Of a stretch of DNA of 64,000 nucleotides, positions 28,817-37,659 are shown one piece after another. The number at the start of each line of letters is the position of its first letter. Position 1 is the stretch's first letter. A program made the position numbers and the translations under genes. The stretch lies in contig CAXFAI010000008.1 in the NCBI GenBank assembly GCA_964001305.1, positions 15,313 through 79,312 on the forward strand, in the 5' to 3' direction. Below the pieces are notes generated by a model. The model searched no databases. It saw only the letters and a list, made by a program, of their open reading frames with translations, and had not been told where the DNA came from. This DNA comes from CAJXMH01 sp964001305 (GTDB lineage: Bacteria > Bacteroidota > Bacteroidia > Flavobacteriales_E > Vicingaceae).

Positions 28817-29530
28817 ATGGAACTTAAGAAAAATCCTAAAGCAGACTTAGAAAATAAGCGTGGAGTTTTCTTCATGATAGGTCTAGTGCTTGTTATGGCT
28901 GTAATATTGCTTGCTTTTGAGTGGAAAACTTATGAGCAAGGACCTAATAGCCTTGGAACATTGCAGGTTGATGAAATTGAAGAAGAAATGATTCCAATTA
29001 CACAACAACAAGCACCACCACCACCACCACCTCCTCCTCCGCCACCACAAGAAATATTAGAAATTGTGGAAGATGATAAGGAAATTGAGGATGAGGTAGA
29101 GATTCAAGACTCTGAAGCTGATATGGAAACTGAAATTTTTGAGCAACCAGAAGAAGTTATAGAAGAGGTTGAGATTTTTACTATTGTTGAAGATATGCCT
29201 ATGTTTCCCGGATGTGAAAAAGCTGGTTCTAAACAAGAAAGAGATCAGTGTACACAGAATGAAATCTATAAATACATCGCTCAGAACACCAAATATCCAC
29301 CTATGGCAAAAGACGCCGGAATAAGTGGTACTGTTTACATTAGATACCTAGTTAACGAAAAAGGAAAAGTAACAGATGTAGAAGTGTTAAGAGGAGTTTC
29401 TGGTGGTAAGTCACTAGATGATGAAGCGGTTAGGGTAATTAAATCATTACCTACCATGACACCAGGTAAGCAGAGAGGGAAGCCCGTGAGAGTACAATAT
29501 ACAGTTCCCGTTCGCTTTAACTTGAGATAA
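28817..29530 (+). CDS. TonB-type energy transducer
   Basis: This 237-residue protein has one N-terminal membrane helix (FFMIGLVLVMAVILLAFEW). A run of eleven prolines follows at about residue 68, then an acidic periplasmic stretch, then a C-terminal TonB domain (YPPMAKDAGISGTVYIRYLVNEKG ... VQYTVPVRFNL). Such proteins couple the proton gradient across the inner membrane to outer-membrane transporters. No ExbB/ExbD is nearby. It lies 99 bp after gcvH and is closed by a strong terminator. Confidence 0.93.
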   Translation: MELKKNPKADLENKRGVFFMIGLVLVMAVILLAFEWKTYEQGPNSLGTLQVDEIEEEMIPITQQQAPPPPPPPPPPPQEILEIVEDDKEIEDEVEIQDSEADMETEIFEQPEEVIEEVEIFTIVEDMPMFPGCEKAGSKQERDQCTQNEIYKYIAQNTKYPPMAKDAGISGTVYIRYLVNEKGKVTDVEVLRGVSGGKSLDDEAVRVIKSLPTMTPGKQRGKPVRVQYTVPVRFNLR

Positions 29531-29550
29531 GAAAGAAAATTCTATAGATT

Positions 29551-29578
29551 AAAAAAGGCCGCAATCGCGGCCTTTTTT
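29551..29578. terminator. Bidirectional terminator after tonB
   Basis: A 6-bp GC stem (ggccgc / gcggcc at 29557-29562 and 29567-29572) extended by A6/T6 flanks. It serves the tonB transcript and the convergent gene that ends at 29581. Confidence 0.9.
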
Positions 29579-29580
29579 AT

Positions 29581-30435
29581 TTAGTTCATTTCTACAGTCT
29601 CAATGATTTCAAAGCTTAGATGTTTTTCTAAGATTTGATGGTAATCTTTGGTGGATGTAAATCCAAATCCACTTTCCATAAACTCATTAAAAAGAAGCGA
29701 CCATTGTGAGTCTTTCGGGAATATAAATCCAAAGTATTCATCACTTATACTTGCTATTTTATGCATTTTGATAAAGTCATCATTTTCTTTCATGTATTTC
29801 CAAAAAGTAATTACATCAGAATAGCCAAAGTACCTGCCACTAGTTGCTATTGTTTGAATACCTTCCATAGGTAGATTGGTTAACTTGGTCGACTCTCTTG
29901 TTGAACCGACTTGGTGTAGAAATTCCTTCATATATGTTTCATGAATGGAGTTTTTTACAATTACAGGATACATTTCACTAAAGGTCTTTTTAAGATCTTC
30001 CTCTGTTAATGCGGTAGGAACAGTTCCTTGAGTAAGCAGTACGGATACATTTTTTAAGTAGGGTGCGGAATAAATGACTTGCTCTTTGCGCTTCTCGTTT
30101 ATACTCACCGAACCCATTCCAATGGTATTCGCTGAACCATTTTGAACATTAAGTAAAAGCTTGTGAAAAGTTACTGGCTTTTGATAGTTTAACTTTATTT
30201 CAAAATCTTTTTTTTCTTTTACCCATTCGGCAAAATACTCCAAGATATCAATTTCTATTCCTGTTAGCTTTCCATTGTTTTTATATGCAAATGGGCTGTT
30301 TTCAAAATAGAAAACATTTAAACTAACTTCATCTCCTGATTTTACTTCTTCAAGATGAACTTCTTCAGCTAGTTGAGCTTTACTCAGACTTATCAGTCCA
30401 AGGCAAAATAAGAAGGTAATGACCGTTTTTTTCAT
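29581..30435 (-). CDS. Periplasmic substrate-binding-like protein (SBP_bac_3 type)
   Basis: The start at 30435 (MKKTVITFLFCLGLISLSKAQ) gives a clear signal peptide; the frame runs further up but into the divergent promoter region. The 284-residue product resembles family 3 solute-binding proteins: GKLTGIEIDILEYFAEW near residue 50, then KRKEQVIYSAPYLKNVSVLLT. There is no permease or ATPase next to it, so it may be a sensor or a bound scavenging protein rather than a transporter part. The ligand cannot be told from the sequence. It is divergent from the coiled-coil lipoprotein gene. Confidence 0.78.
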   Translation of the reverse strand: MKKTVITFLFCLGLISLSKAQLAEEVHLEEVKSGDEVSLNVFYFENSPFAYKNNGKLTGIEIDILEYFAEWVKEKKDFEIKLNYQKPVTFHKLLLNVQNGSANTIGMGSVSINEKRKEQVIYSAPYLKNVSVLLTQGTVPTALTEEDLKKTFSEMYPVIVKNSIHETYMKEFLHQVGSTRESTKLTNLPMEGIQTIATSGRYFGYSDVITFWKYMKENDDFIKMHKIASISDEYFGFIFPKDSQWSLLFNEFMESGFGFTSTKDYHQILEKHLSFEIIETVEMN

Positions 30436-30480
30436 AGTGTAATTTTTAGGCAAATTTAGCATAATATATAAGCTATGTAT

Positions 30481-30511
30481 TTTGTGAAGTATGGCCAAAA
30501 AGATATCTTTG
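30481..30511 (+). promoter_or_regulatory. Promoter of the coiled-coil lipoprotein gene
   Basis: TTTG (30481-30484), a 19-base spacer, then TATCTTTG (30504-30511). This is a full match to the Bacteroidota consensus. It ends 15 bases before the ATG at 30527 and shows that the upstream ATG at 30491 lies inside the promoter and is not used. Confidence 0.75.
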
Positions 30512-30526
30512 AGTAAAACCATACCT

Positions 30527-31381
30527 ATGACAAATCGAATATTGACTCTTGTATTACTTGTTGTATTCTTGGCTTCTTGCAACCAAGAAAAAGTAGATCA
30601 GTTAACTGAAGACAATAAAATAGCCGAAAATCAGATTCAAAGGCAGGATTCGGTTTTAAACGATATGTTAAAGTCTTTCAATGAGATTCAAAGTAATTTA
30701 AGAGAGATTAGAGAGCGAGAAGGAATGATGCGCATGCGCTCTATTGATGGTGGGCAAGAAAGCACTGATATCAAACAATCAATTTCAGAAGATATTACTG
30801 CAATCAGTAAATTAATGAGTCAAAACGAAGAAATGATCAATAATTTGAATGCTCGTTTAAAAGCATCAAATGTTCAACTTTCAGAATTTCAAAAATTGAT
30901 TAATAATTTGAATGGCCAAATAGATACAAAAAATCAAGAAATAGAGCGAGTTAAGAGTCTACTTTCAGATAGTGAACTAGAAGTAGGTAAATTGTATTTT
31001 ATGCTTGATTCTTTAAATTTTTCAAACCAGATGAAAGAGCGAAAAATAGAAGACCAAGAAGAAACAATAAACACGGCGTATTACGCTTATGGCACATATA
31101 AAGAGTTAAAAGAAAAGAATGTTTTAACGAAAGAAGGTGGCTTGTTAGGTATTGGTGGAAAAGAAGATTTGAAAAATAATTTTAATAAGGAATACTTCAG
31201 TAAGATAGATATCCGGGAGCAGACTTCTTTTTTAATTTATGCGAAAAAGGCTGAATTAGTGACCAATCATCCAGATAACTCTTATGAGTTTAAAGGAAAA
31301 GACGGAGTGGATAGCTTGGTTATTTTAAATCCTGATGAATTCTGGAGAGCAAGCAAGTACTGTGTAATTGTTGTGGATTAG
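30527..31381 (+). CDS. Coiled-coil lipoprotein (Cbp1-like family)
   Basis: This is a 284-residue lipoprotein with lipobox LASC after MTNRILTLVLLVVF. The start at 30527 is set by the promoter just upstream. Residues 20-175 form a long heptad-rich coiled coil (EDNKIAENQIQRQDSV ... LNGQIDTKNQEIERVKS). A conserved C-terminal domain has AYYAYGTYKELKEKNVLTKEGG and LLGIGGKEDL. Databases tend to call such proteins Cbp1 family collagen-binding adhesins; the binding claim is doubtful here. It probably acts as an envelope spacer or scaffold. Confidence 0.8.
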   Translation: MTNRILTLVLLVVFLASCNQEKVDQLTEDNKIAENQIQRQDSVLNDMLKSFNEIQSNLREIREREGMMRMRSIDGGQESTDIKQSISEDITAISKLMSQNEEMINNLNARLKASNVQLSEFQKLINNLNGQIDTKNQEIERVKSLLSDSELEVGKLYFMLDSLNFSNQMKERKIEDQEETINTAYYAYGTYKELKEKNVLTKEGGLLGIGGKEDLKNNFNKEYFSKIDIREQTSFLIYAKKAELVTNHPDNSYEFKGKDGVDSLVILNPDEFWRASKYCVIVVD

Positions 31382-31392
31382 AAGCAATATAA

Positions 31393-32580
31393 TTAGTCAC
31401 TTAAGTGGCTAATTGCAATGAATGCAAGTAGTCCACTTCCCATTTTTAAGGCATTCTCATCAATGTCAAATTTAGGGTGGTGAACACTGTAAGTAATTCC
31501 TTTCTTTTTGTTTCCAACACCTAAACGGTAAAAGCATACATCTGCATGTTGCGAGAAATAGGCAAAGTCTTCAGCTGTCATTCTAAGGTCTAAAGCATGC
31601 ACAAATTCTTCGCCTAAGTAGTTTTTCGCTACTTCTTGACTTTTAAGAGTTGTTGCTTCATCATTAACCAAAAACGGATAACCCTTCTGTATATCTACGA
31701 TACAACTACCGCCAAATGCTTCCGCAGTATGAGTAGCGATTTGAGTGATTTTTTCATGGAAGATAGCTCTCCATTCTTCATTCATGGTTCTCAAAGTTCC
31801 CTCAATAGTCACTTCATCGGGAATTACATTGGTAGCTCCTAAGCCTTCAATTTTACCAAACGAAAGAACAGTAGGTATTGTTGGGGGTGCAATTCTGCTT
31901 GCTATTTGTTGTAATTCAAGAATAAGGTTTGCGGCAATTACAATAGGGTCAATATTTTTATGGGGTAATGCGGCATGACCACCTTTACCTTTAACCTTAA
32001 GGTAAATTTCATCTGCAGAAGCCATATACATGCCCGGCTTAAAACCTACATGACCTACTTCAAATTCAGGATAAACATGTTGAGCAATTATTTTTTTGGG
32101 TTTGTACTTTTCAATAATCCCCTCTTTAATCATTAGTGAGGCTCCACCTGGCAATTTTTCTTCACCAGCTTGAAAGAAACAAACTACTTTGCCTTTCCAT
32201 TGCCCTTTGCAAGTATGAAGTATTTTAATTACGCCCATTAAACAAGCTGCATGCACATCATGACCGCAGGCATGCATGATCCCATCGTTTTTCGATTTGT
32301 AGTTTACTTCATTTTGTTCAAGTATTGGTAAGGCATCCAAGTCTGCTCTCAGTGCAATAGTTTCCCCGTCTTCATGACCGTTGATTACGACCGAAAAGCC
32401 AGTTTTTACCCAAGTGGCATCAATTTCAATACCCCAAGATTGAAGTTTATTTTTTAAATAATTGGAAGTTTCTACTTCTTTAAAAGAAAGTTCCGGGTGT
32501 TGGTGAAGATGCTCCCTAATTTCTTTAACCTCTAAAAAGAAATCTTCAGCTAATGAATGAATCTGTTCTTTTAAATCCAT
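31393..32580 (-). CDS. M20 family metallo-amidohydrolase
   Basis: The 395-residue enzyme belongs to the M20D amidohydrolases, which hydrolyse N-acyl amino acids such as hippurate or indole-acetyl amino acids. The dinuclear metal site is visible in HACGHDVHAA (about residue 101), the catalytic Glu pair in FQAGEEKLPGG, and later His residues in IAQHVYPEF. The insertion domain (VKGKGGHAALPHKNIDPI) is intact. It starts 1 bp after the stop of the TauE gene, in an apparent operon with it. The substrate is not determined. Confidence 0.92.
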   Translation of the reverse strand: MDLKEQIHSLAEDFFLEVKEIREHLHQHPELSFKEVETSNYLKNKLQSWGIEIDATWVKTGFSVVINGHEDGETIALRADLDALPILEQNEVNYKSKNDGIMHACGHDVHAACLMGVIKILHTCKGQWKGKVVCFFQAGEEKLPGGASLMIKEGIIEKYKPKKIIAQHVYPEFEVGHVGFKPGMYMASADEIYLKVKGKGGHAALPHKNIDPIVIAANLILELQQIASRIAPPTIPTVLSFGKIEGLGATNVIPDEVTIEGTLRTMNEEWRAIFHEKITQIATHTAEAFGGSCIVDIQKGYPFLVNDEATTLKSQEVAKNYLGEEFVHALDLRMTAEDFAYFSQHADVCFYRLGVGNKKKGITYSVHHPKFDIDENALKMGSGLLAFIAISHLSD

Positions 32581-32581
32581 C

Positions 32582-32956
32582 TTACTTTGAAAAGAAAATC
32601 ATTTTAATAGCAGCAAAAAGCATTACAAATCCAAAAATCTTTTTCATCACATCTTCGCTGATGTAAGAGATTGAAATTTTAGAGCCAAAGTAGCCCCCAA
32701 TGATAAACGCAGCAGCAATAACGATTGCAAATTTTAAATTTAAGTTGCCTTCTTTATAATAGTTCATAGCAGCTAAAATGCCAATAGGAGGTAGCATAAG
32801 TGCAAGGCTTGTACCTTGAGCTCCATGTTGACTCATTCCTAAAAAGTACACTAAGGCAGGCACTATAATTATTCCACCACCAACACCAACCATGCCGCTT
32901 AAAACTCCGGCTAGTAGGCCAATGATAACTAATATAATTAATGTTGAAAAACTCAT
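32582..32956 (-). CDS. Half-size TauE/SafE family membrane exporter
   Basis: This is a 124-residue membrane protein from the ATG at 32956 (MSFSTLIILVIIGLLAG), preferred over one five codons upstream because the latter overlaps the preceding gene. It contains one TauE repeat: GVLSGMVGVGGGIIIVPALVYFLG, then a loop HGAQGTSLALMLPP and two more helices. Full TauE proteins have two such repeats, so this form would have to dimerise. The substrate (sulfite, sulfonate or another anion) is unknown. It lies 4 bp after the preceding gene and 1 bp before the M20 hydrolase. Confidence 0.87.
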   Translation of the reverse strand: MSFSTLIILVIIGLLAGVLSGMVGVGGGIIIVPALVYFLGMSQHGAQGTSLALMLPPIGILAAMNYYKEGNLNLKFAIVIAAAFIIGGYFGSKISISYISEDVMKKIFGFVMLFAAIKMIFFSK

Positions 32957-32960
32957 AAAC

Positions 32961-35900
32961 TTATATATCAAGACTTAAAGAAAACATAAATAAAGGTTTA
33001 TCACTTACGTACCCATTTTCGATACCCCACCCCCAATCTGCTCTAACAAAGTAGCCCAAAAGAGTAGTTCTTAGACCAAAGCCAACTCCACCAACTATTG
33101 GGTCGTTTATGTTTTCGTAGGTTACTGTAATTGGCCCTTGTGTTCTACTTTCGTTATTAATTGGGTTATCATCTGCAAAAGGAGAGTCACCAACCCAAGC
33201 TGTACCTACATCGCCAAAACCAACGATTTGAAAGTTTCTAATTAAGTCAGATTGAATGGGTCTTTTGATAAAGTAAGTAAATACTGGAAATCGAATCTCT
33301 GTATTTATAACAGCAAAGTTATTTCCGTTTCTTACATTTTGTAAAAAGCCTCTCATATTGGCCGCTAATGCTTGGAAACCATAATTCTGACTAAAATCTA
33401 TTGGGGTGCTTTCATCATAAATATCAGATTTCCACCATTCATCTACACCTCCTAAATAATAGATTAATGGGTTGTTTCCGAGAGACTTACTTCCTGCAAA
33501 GCGAAATACACCGATTAGTTCTCGATGAATTTTTTGATAATGTCTAAAATCAAAACCAAGAACGGTTAAGTTTTGATTCTTTTCAGCGTTTTCAACTTCA
33601 GTATAAGCCAATTGATACTGTTCCGCAAATATCTTGTACCTTGTTCCGTATCGAATATTTAAAGCGATATCTCTCGTGTTGTCAAACACATAAGCCACTT
33701 TTGTAGAAGCCCAATATTCATTGCTAATGTCTCTTTGTAAATTAAAACGGTCGCTTGAAAGAGGGATTAATTTATCGTTTCTGGCTTGAACCACTCCACG
33801 AATACTGCTTACCTCATTAAAAGGCCAGATGAGACTTACAGATGCTTGTAGCGTTTTGGTATCAAAAGGAAAGGGCGTATCTGTTGTTCTAAGTCTTCTT
33901 CTGCTAAAAGAGTATTCTTTGTCTAACCGCTTTTCAAGGTTTTGATAATTTAAACCATATTCAATTAAATCTCCACTATACCTAAAAGATCCATACACCT
34001 TGTGGTTTTCCATAAGATCAACAATGCCAATATTGGTATTTACACCAACTCCAGGATTGGTATAAGGCCCACCATTAAAAACTTGATATTGGCTCGTTAA
34101 AAACATATTGTTTAATTGCAATACAGAATTATCAGGACTAAAATTCAACCGATATAATCGCTGAGTTGGAAATTTAAGTTCTTCAACTTCTGGCTCTTCA
34201 GTATTTGAAACAATAGTTTTTCTTGCTAAACCTTCCTCAAATGAAAAGGTATATTCATCAGGGTCTACTTCAGCATTTGATGGTAAAGCTTTTTCAAATG
34301 ATTTAAACCGCACAATCTTTTCTTCTTCTTTAAAAGAAGGGTCTATACGATTATCTTCTAGATTGTCTTCACTAGCCGTAAAATCAAATTGATTTGCACT
34401 TTGTTGCAATTGAAATTTCCCATCTGAATATATAATTTGATTTATATTCTCCGTATTAGATGAAGCTTGTTTTAGTATGTTATTTGAGTTGTTATTTGAA
34501 AAATGTTCATAGTAGTACTTGTAATTGATTGTTGTATCAATACTGCTTATGCTACTATCATAAAGTGTATAGTATCGTTCGTTAAAACCATCCTTGTTTT
34601 TTAAATAGTATAGCTTATCTGAATAAACAGCCTGTGATTCATTTTCAAATGGTGAATTTGTCACTTCTCGAATAGCTTCTTCTTCATTAAAACGATATTC
34701 AAAAATGTCCTTTTCATGATTAAACCGATCATAGGTCGGGTTTTCAATTCCTAGACTATCATTGTTTCTGTCTGAACTAAAATAGATAGAACTCCCATCT
34801 GGGCTAAAAGCAGGATATAAATCGGAATATACATCACTGGTTAGATTTTTCTGTGTGTTTCCGAGCATGTTGTATAGGTACAAATCAGATTGACCCTTTG
34901 AAATAGCAGAAAAAACCAACTCTTTTCCATTTGGGGAGTAATCAAAACTCAATACTTTTTCTAGTTTTAAAATAGGTTTAACAGCTAGTTTCTTTTCTTT
35001 GATTTGATAGGTGAAGAGTAGCACATCTCCTTTTGATTCTGTTATAAAGTTGATCATTTCCCCACTTGGGTGAAAACCTATAAGTGGATAACTATAATCT
35101 TGAATTCGATCAAGTTTGTGTTCCGCTTTGTAAATCAGTTTTCGATTATCTTCCGATTTGTTGTATAGATAAATACGGTACTTGCCTAGTTGGTTTTCAG
35201 TATATAAGTGGTATTGTTGGTTTGGGCTTTCAATATAATTTTGATATAGTCTTCTCTTTTTTACTTTAAAGTCAGCATTAGTTATTGCTTCTAATTGGGT
35301 AGAGTTTTTGTCCTCATATTTTTCTTGGTAGTACGAAAGCCAGTCTTCATAAAGTTCATCAAAAGGGACTCCAATTACATACAGAAATCCGTCCTCTACC
35401 TCACGACTAACTCTAGTCATATATAAAATATTTGAAATTACCTTCTTACCATAAACCTCAGAAATGTATTGCCAAATAGCATGTCCGGCAATTTTAGCTT
35501 CCTCATTACTAAGGGTGTTAAACTTTTTAAAGTCTTCATTTAAAATGCCATCTTTAATCCGGCTATTTAGGTAAGGATCATCAGGGTACGATAGGTAAGA
35601 TATTAAACCTTCGATATACCACTCAGGAAGTGAAAGCAAGGCTGAGTTCCTTAATACTTCTCGCCAATTACCCCCAAAAATCATTTGGTAAATGAGTACT
35701 CTTTGAATACCAGCATCAATCTGTTTTTCAAGTTTTTCGTAATCTCCTTCAAAGTAGATAAACACTTTAGAGCCAACAATTCGGCTTAGCCCACCAATGT
35801 TGTAATTAGGATTGGTATTTAAGCCAATATTGCTTTGTCTGAAATGAGATTGTTTGTTGTAAATAATAAACTGAATGCGATCTTCTAAATAAAAGTCAAG

Positions 35901-36152
35901 AAATTTCTCTAATTCAGGAATTCGTTTATTGGCATAGTGTGCAGTATGAACGGCTAAGGTTTTACCACCGGTATAAAAGTAAGTTTCAAACTCTTTGAAT
36001 CGATAAAATTGCCATTCAAAATCATCGTATTGAACTCGATTTTTGCCAAAAGTAGTTTGAGTGCCATTGTAAAATTGAGCCAAACTATCGGTGCTCAATA
36101 GACAAAAGATGGCTAAAGTCAAGATTGTCCGTATATTAACTAATCTGCTCAA
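32961..36152 (-). CDS. Large TolB-propeller / outer-membrane barrel protein
   Basis: This 1063-residue exported protein has a signal peptide (TLAIFCLLSTDSLAQ). Residues 30-280 look like a peptidase MA-like domain without a clear HExxH. Residues 300-490 carry WD40/TolB-like repeats (SFDYSPNGKELVFSAISKG, YPAFSPDGSSIYFSSDRN). After a disordered acidic linker, residues 660-1063 form a BamA/TamA-type surface-antigen barrel (GFGLRTTLLGYFVRADWGWGIENG). It is common in Bacteroidota but its role is not settled; it may process or insert an outer-membrane protein. It is first in a run with the TauE and M20 genes. Confidence 0.88.
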   Translation of the reverse strand: MSRLVNIRTILTLAIFCLLSTDSLAQFYNGTQTTFGKNRVQYDDFEWQFYRFKEFETYFYTGGKTLAVHTAHYANKRIPELEKFLDFYLEDRIQFIIYNKQSHFRQSNIGLNTNPNYNIGGLSRIVGSKVFIYFEGDYEKLEKQIDAGIQRVLIYQMIFGGNWREVLRNSALLSLPEWYIEGLISYLSYPDDPYLNSRIKDGILNEDFKKFNTLSNEEAKIAGHAIWQYISEVYGKKVISNILYMTRVSREVEDGFLYVIGVPFDELYEDWLSYYQEKYEDKNSTQLEAITNADFKVKKRRLYQNYIESPNQQYHLYTENQLGKYRIYLYNKSEDNRKLIYKAEHKLDRIQDYSYPLIGFHPSGEMINFITESKGDVLLFTYQIKEKKLAVKPILKLEKVLSFDYSPNGKELVFSAISKGQSDLYLYNMLGNTQKNLTSDVYSDLYPAFSPDGSSIYFSSDRNNDSLGIENPTYDRFNHEKDIFEYRFNEEEAIREVTNSPFENESQAVYSDKLYYLKNKDGFNERYYTLYDSSISSIDTTINYKYYYEHFSNNNSNNILKQASSNTENINQIIYSDGKFQLQQSANQFDFTASEDNLEDNRIDPSFKEEEKIVRFKSFEKALPSNAEVDPDEYTFSFEEGLARKTIVSNTEEPEVEELKFPTQRLYRLNFSPDNSVLQLNNMFLTSQYQVFNGGPYTNPGVGVNTNIGIVDLMENHKVYGSFRYSGDLIEYGLNYQNLEKRLDKEYSFSRRRLRTTDTPFPFDTKTLQASVSLIWPFNEVSSIRGVVQARNDKLIPLSSDRFNLQRDISNEYWASTKVAYVFDNTRDIALNIRYGTRYKIFAEQYQLAYTEVENAEKNQNLTVLGFDFRHYQKIHRELIGVFRFAGSKSLGNNPLIYYLGGVDEWWKSDIYDESTPIDFSQNYGFQALAANMRGFLQNVRNGNNFAVINTEIRFPVFTYFIKRPIQSDLIRNFQIVGFGDVGTAWVGDSPFADDNPINNESRTQGPITVTYENINDPIVGGVGFGLRTTLLGYFVRADWGWGIENGYVSDKPLFMFSLSLDI

Positions 36153-36211
36153 AAGAAGCTTAAAATTAAAGATTTTATCGGCATTAGCTTACTTTTATAA
36201 GCTAGCTAAAA

Positions 36212-36853
36212 ATGGTTTATATGAAGGTTAAAAAGTTTACATTCAATCCTTTTCAAGAAAACACATATGTATTGTATGATGATTCGAAAGAAGCAGTAAT
36301 TATTGATCCGGGTTGCTATGATAAAAGTGAAGAAACTGACTTAGTTAACTTCGTTGAAAATGAGGAGTTAAAGCCTGTTCAGTTGCTCAATACCCATGCA
36401 CATATTGATCATGTTTTTGGAAATGAATTTGTCTCTAAAAAGTACAATTTAAAATTGGCCTTGCATCCAAAAGACCATCAAACGTTATCTCAAGCACTGA
36501 TGGCTAGTAAAACGTATGGCTTGAATTATACACCATCGCCAATGCCGGAAATTGATTTAAAAGAGGGAGATAAAATTCAATTTGGACAAACTACATTAGA
36601 TATCATTTTTGTACCAGGTCATGCACCTGGGCATGTGGTTTTTTTGAATAAAGATTTGAATGTTTTAATTGGGGGAGATGTGCTTTTTAGAGGCAGTATT
36701 GGAAGAACAGATTTGCCTGGCGGAAATCATGAAGACCTATTGAAAAATATCCAAGAAAAACTATTTGTTTTAAATCCATCAACCCAAGTTTATTCTGGAC
36801 ATGGGCCTGAAACTACCATTGGATATGAAATAGATCATAATCCGTTTTTCTAA
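36212..36853 (+). CDS. MBL-fold metallo-hydrolase (glyoxalase II-like)
   Basis: This is a 213-residue metallo-beta-lactamase fold hydrolase. The metal motif THAHIDHVFGNEF is followed by the second His in PGHAPGHVVF, the bridging Asp in LIGGDVLFRGSIGRTDLPGG, and the last His in SGHGPETTIGYE. The GR-D spacer after the Asp is typical of the glyoxalase II-like subgroup that cleaves thioesters. ATGs at 36212 and 36221 are both possible. Its stop is 2 bp from the stop of the convergent barrel gene, leaving no room for a separate terminator. Confidence 0.92.
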   Translation: MVYMKVKKFTFNPFQENTYVLYDDSKEAVIIDPGCYDKSEETDLVNFVENEELKPVQLLNTHAHIDHVFGNEFVSKKYNLKLALHPKDHQTLSQALMASKTYGLNYTPSPMPEIDLKEGDKIQFGQTTLDIIFVPGHAPGHVVFLNKDLNVLIGGDVLFRGSIGRTDLPGGNHEDLLKNIQEKLFVLNPSTQVYSGHGPETTIGYEIDHNPFF

Positions 36854-36855
36854 CA

Positions 36856-37647
36856 TTACTGCGGAATTCCGTTATAAGTTGGTGCATTGCAGTTCATCAG
36901 GTTTTTTCTTAAAAACATAAATTTTAAGTTGAAAATTATAGGCTGATGTAAATTGCTAAATGCCGGAAATCGAGACTCTAAACCATCAAAAAGGTAAAGG
37001 TTTAAAAAAGGAATTTCAACTGATGGAACAAATAAAACAAGCTCAGTTAAGCGTATTCCTAAACCAAATTGCAAATGAGCTTTTGCAGATATATCTTTTG
37101 GAAATTCTTCAAAAGAGTATGGGTAAGCGGTTTCTCTTTTAACTTGATTCGAAAAAAGATAATTGGCTTGAACGCCTATAGCAGAATGTAAAAAGGTATA
37201 CTTTCCTAATTGATCAGCTCGGGCTGCTCTAAAAGTTGCAATTATATGTTGATGTGTAAAGGTGTTTTCTGACTGATAGCTATTTCTAAGCGTATCACTA
37301 ATAAATAATTGTCCAGCATGGTTGGCGCTTCCAGAGTATTGACGGAAAGCCAATCCTCCTTCGATGTAATGGAAGAAAATGGGTCTTTCAAAAGATTGAA
37401 AAAGACCTAATTCTATGCCAAATCCCAAATCACCTTCTGCTGAAGATTGATAAGAATAAACACTATCTTGATTCGAGTAGCTTTCAGAAGTGTTGTCCCA
37501 ACTTAAATTATAATTTAAAGAAGGGGTAAAATAAAACCCGTTGGAATAGTAATTTCTATTCAGTGGAAAAATATCCTCAGGCAATTGGGCTTGTATGGAA
37601 GTAAGACTACCAATGAAAATCAAAATTGTGAAAAGGAGGCCTTTCAT
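36856..37647 (-). CDS. Putative outer-membrane barrel protein downstream of kmo
   Basis: The start at 37647 (MKGLLFTILIFIGSLTSIQA) gives a signal peptide; an upstream in-frame ATG at 37656 is less likely. The 263-residue product has strand-like segments (GFYFTPSLNYNLSW, LGFGIELGLFQSF, HYIEGGLAFRQYSG, KAHLQFGLGIRL), suggesting a barrel of about 8-10 strands. I do not recognise the family. It begins 12 bp after the kmo stop and appears to be the third gene of the kynurenine operon. That would fit uptake or envelope adaptation, but this is inference only. Confidence 0.72.
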   Translation of the reverse strand: MKGLLFTILIFIGSLTSIQAQLPEDIFPLNRNYYSNGFYFTPSLNYNLSWDNTSESYSNQDSVYSYQSSAEGDLGFGIELGLFQSFERPIFFHYIEGGLAFRQYSGSANHAGQLFISDTLRNSYQSENTFTHQHIIATFRAARADQLGKYTFLHSAIGVQANYLFSNQVKRETAYPYSFEEFPKDISAKAHLQFGLGIRLTELVLFVPSVEIPFLNLYLFDGLESRFPAFSNLHQPIIFNLKFMFLRKNLMNCNAPTYNGIPQ

Positions 37648-37659
37648 GAATAGCAAACG

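Noticed and set aside
28990..29060. Run of CCA/CCT repeats in tonB
   Set aside because: It encodes the ordinary proline-rich spacer of TonB proteins and stays in frame; not an independent repeat element.
36185..36204. 7-bp inverted repeat (tagctta / taagcta) upstream of the MBL hydrolase gene
   Set aside because: Too short and AT-rich, with no T-run and no second copy; could be an operator but nothing supports it.
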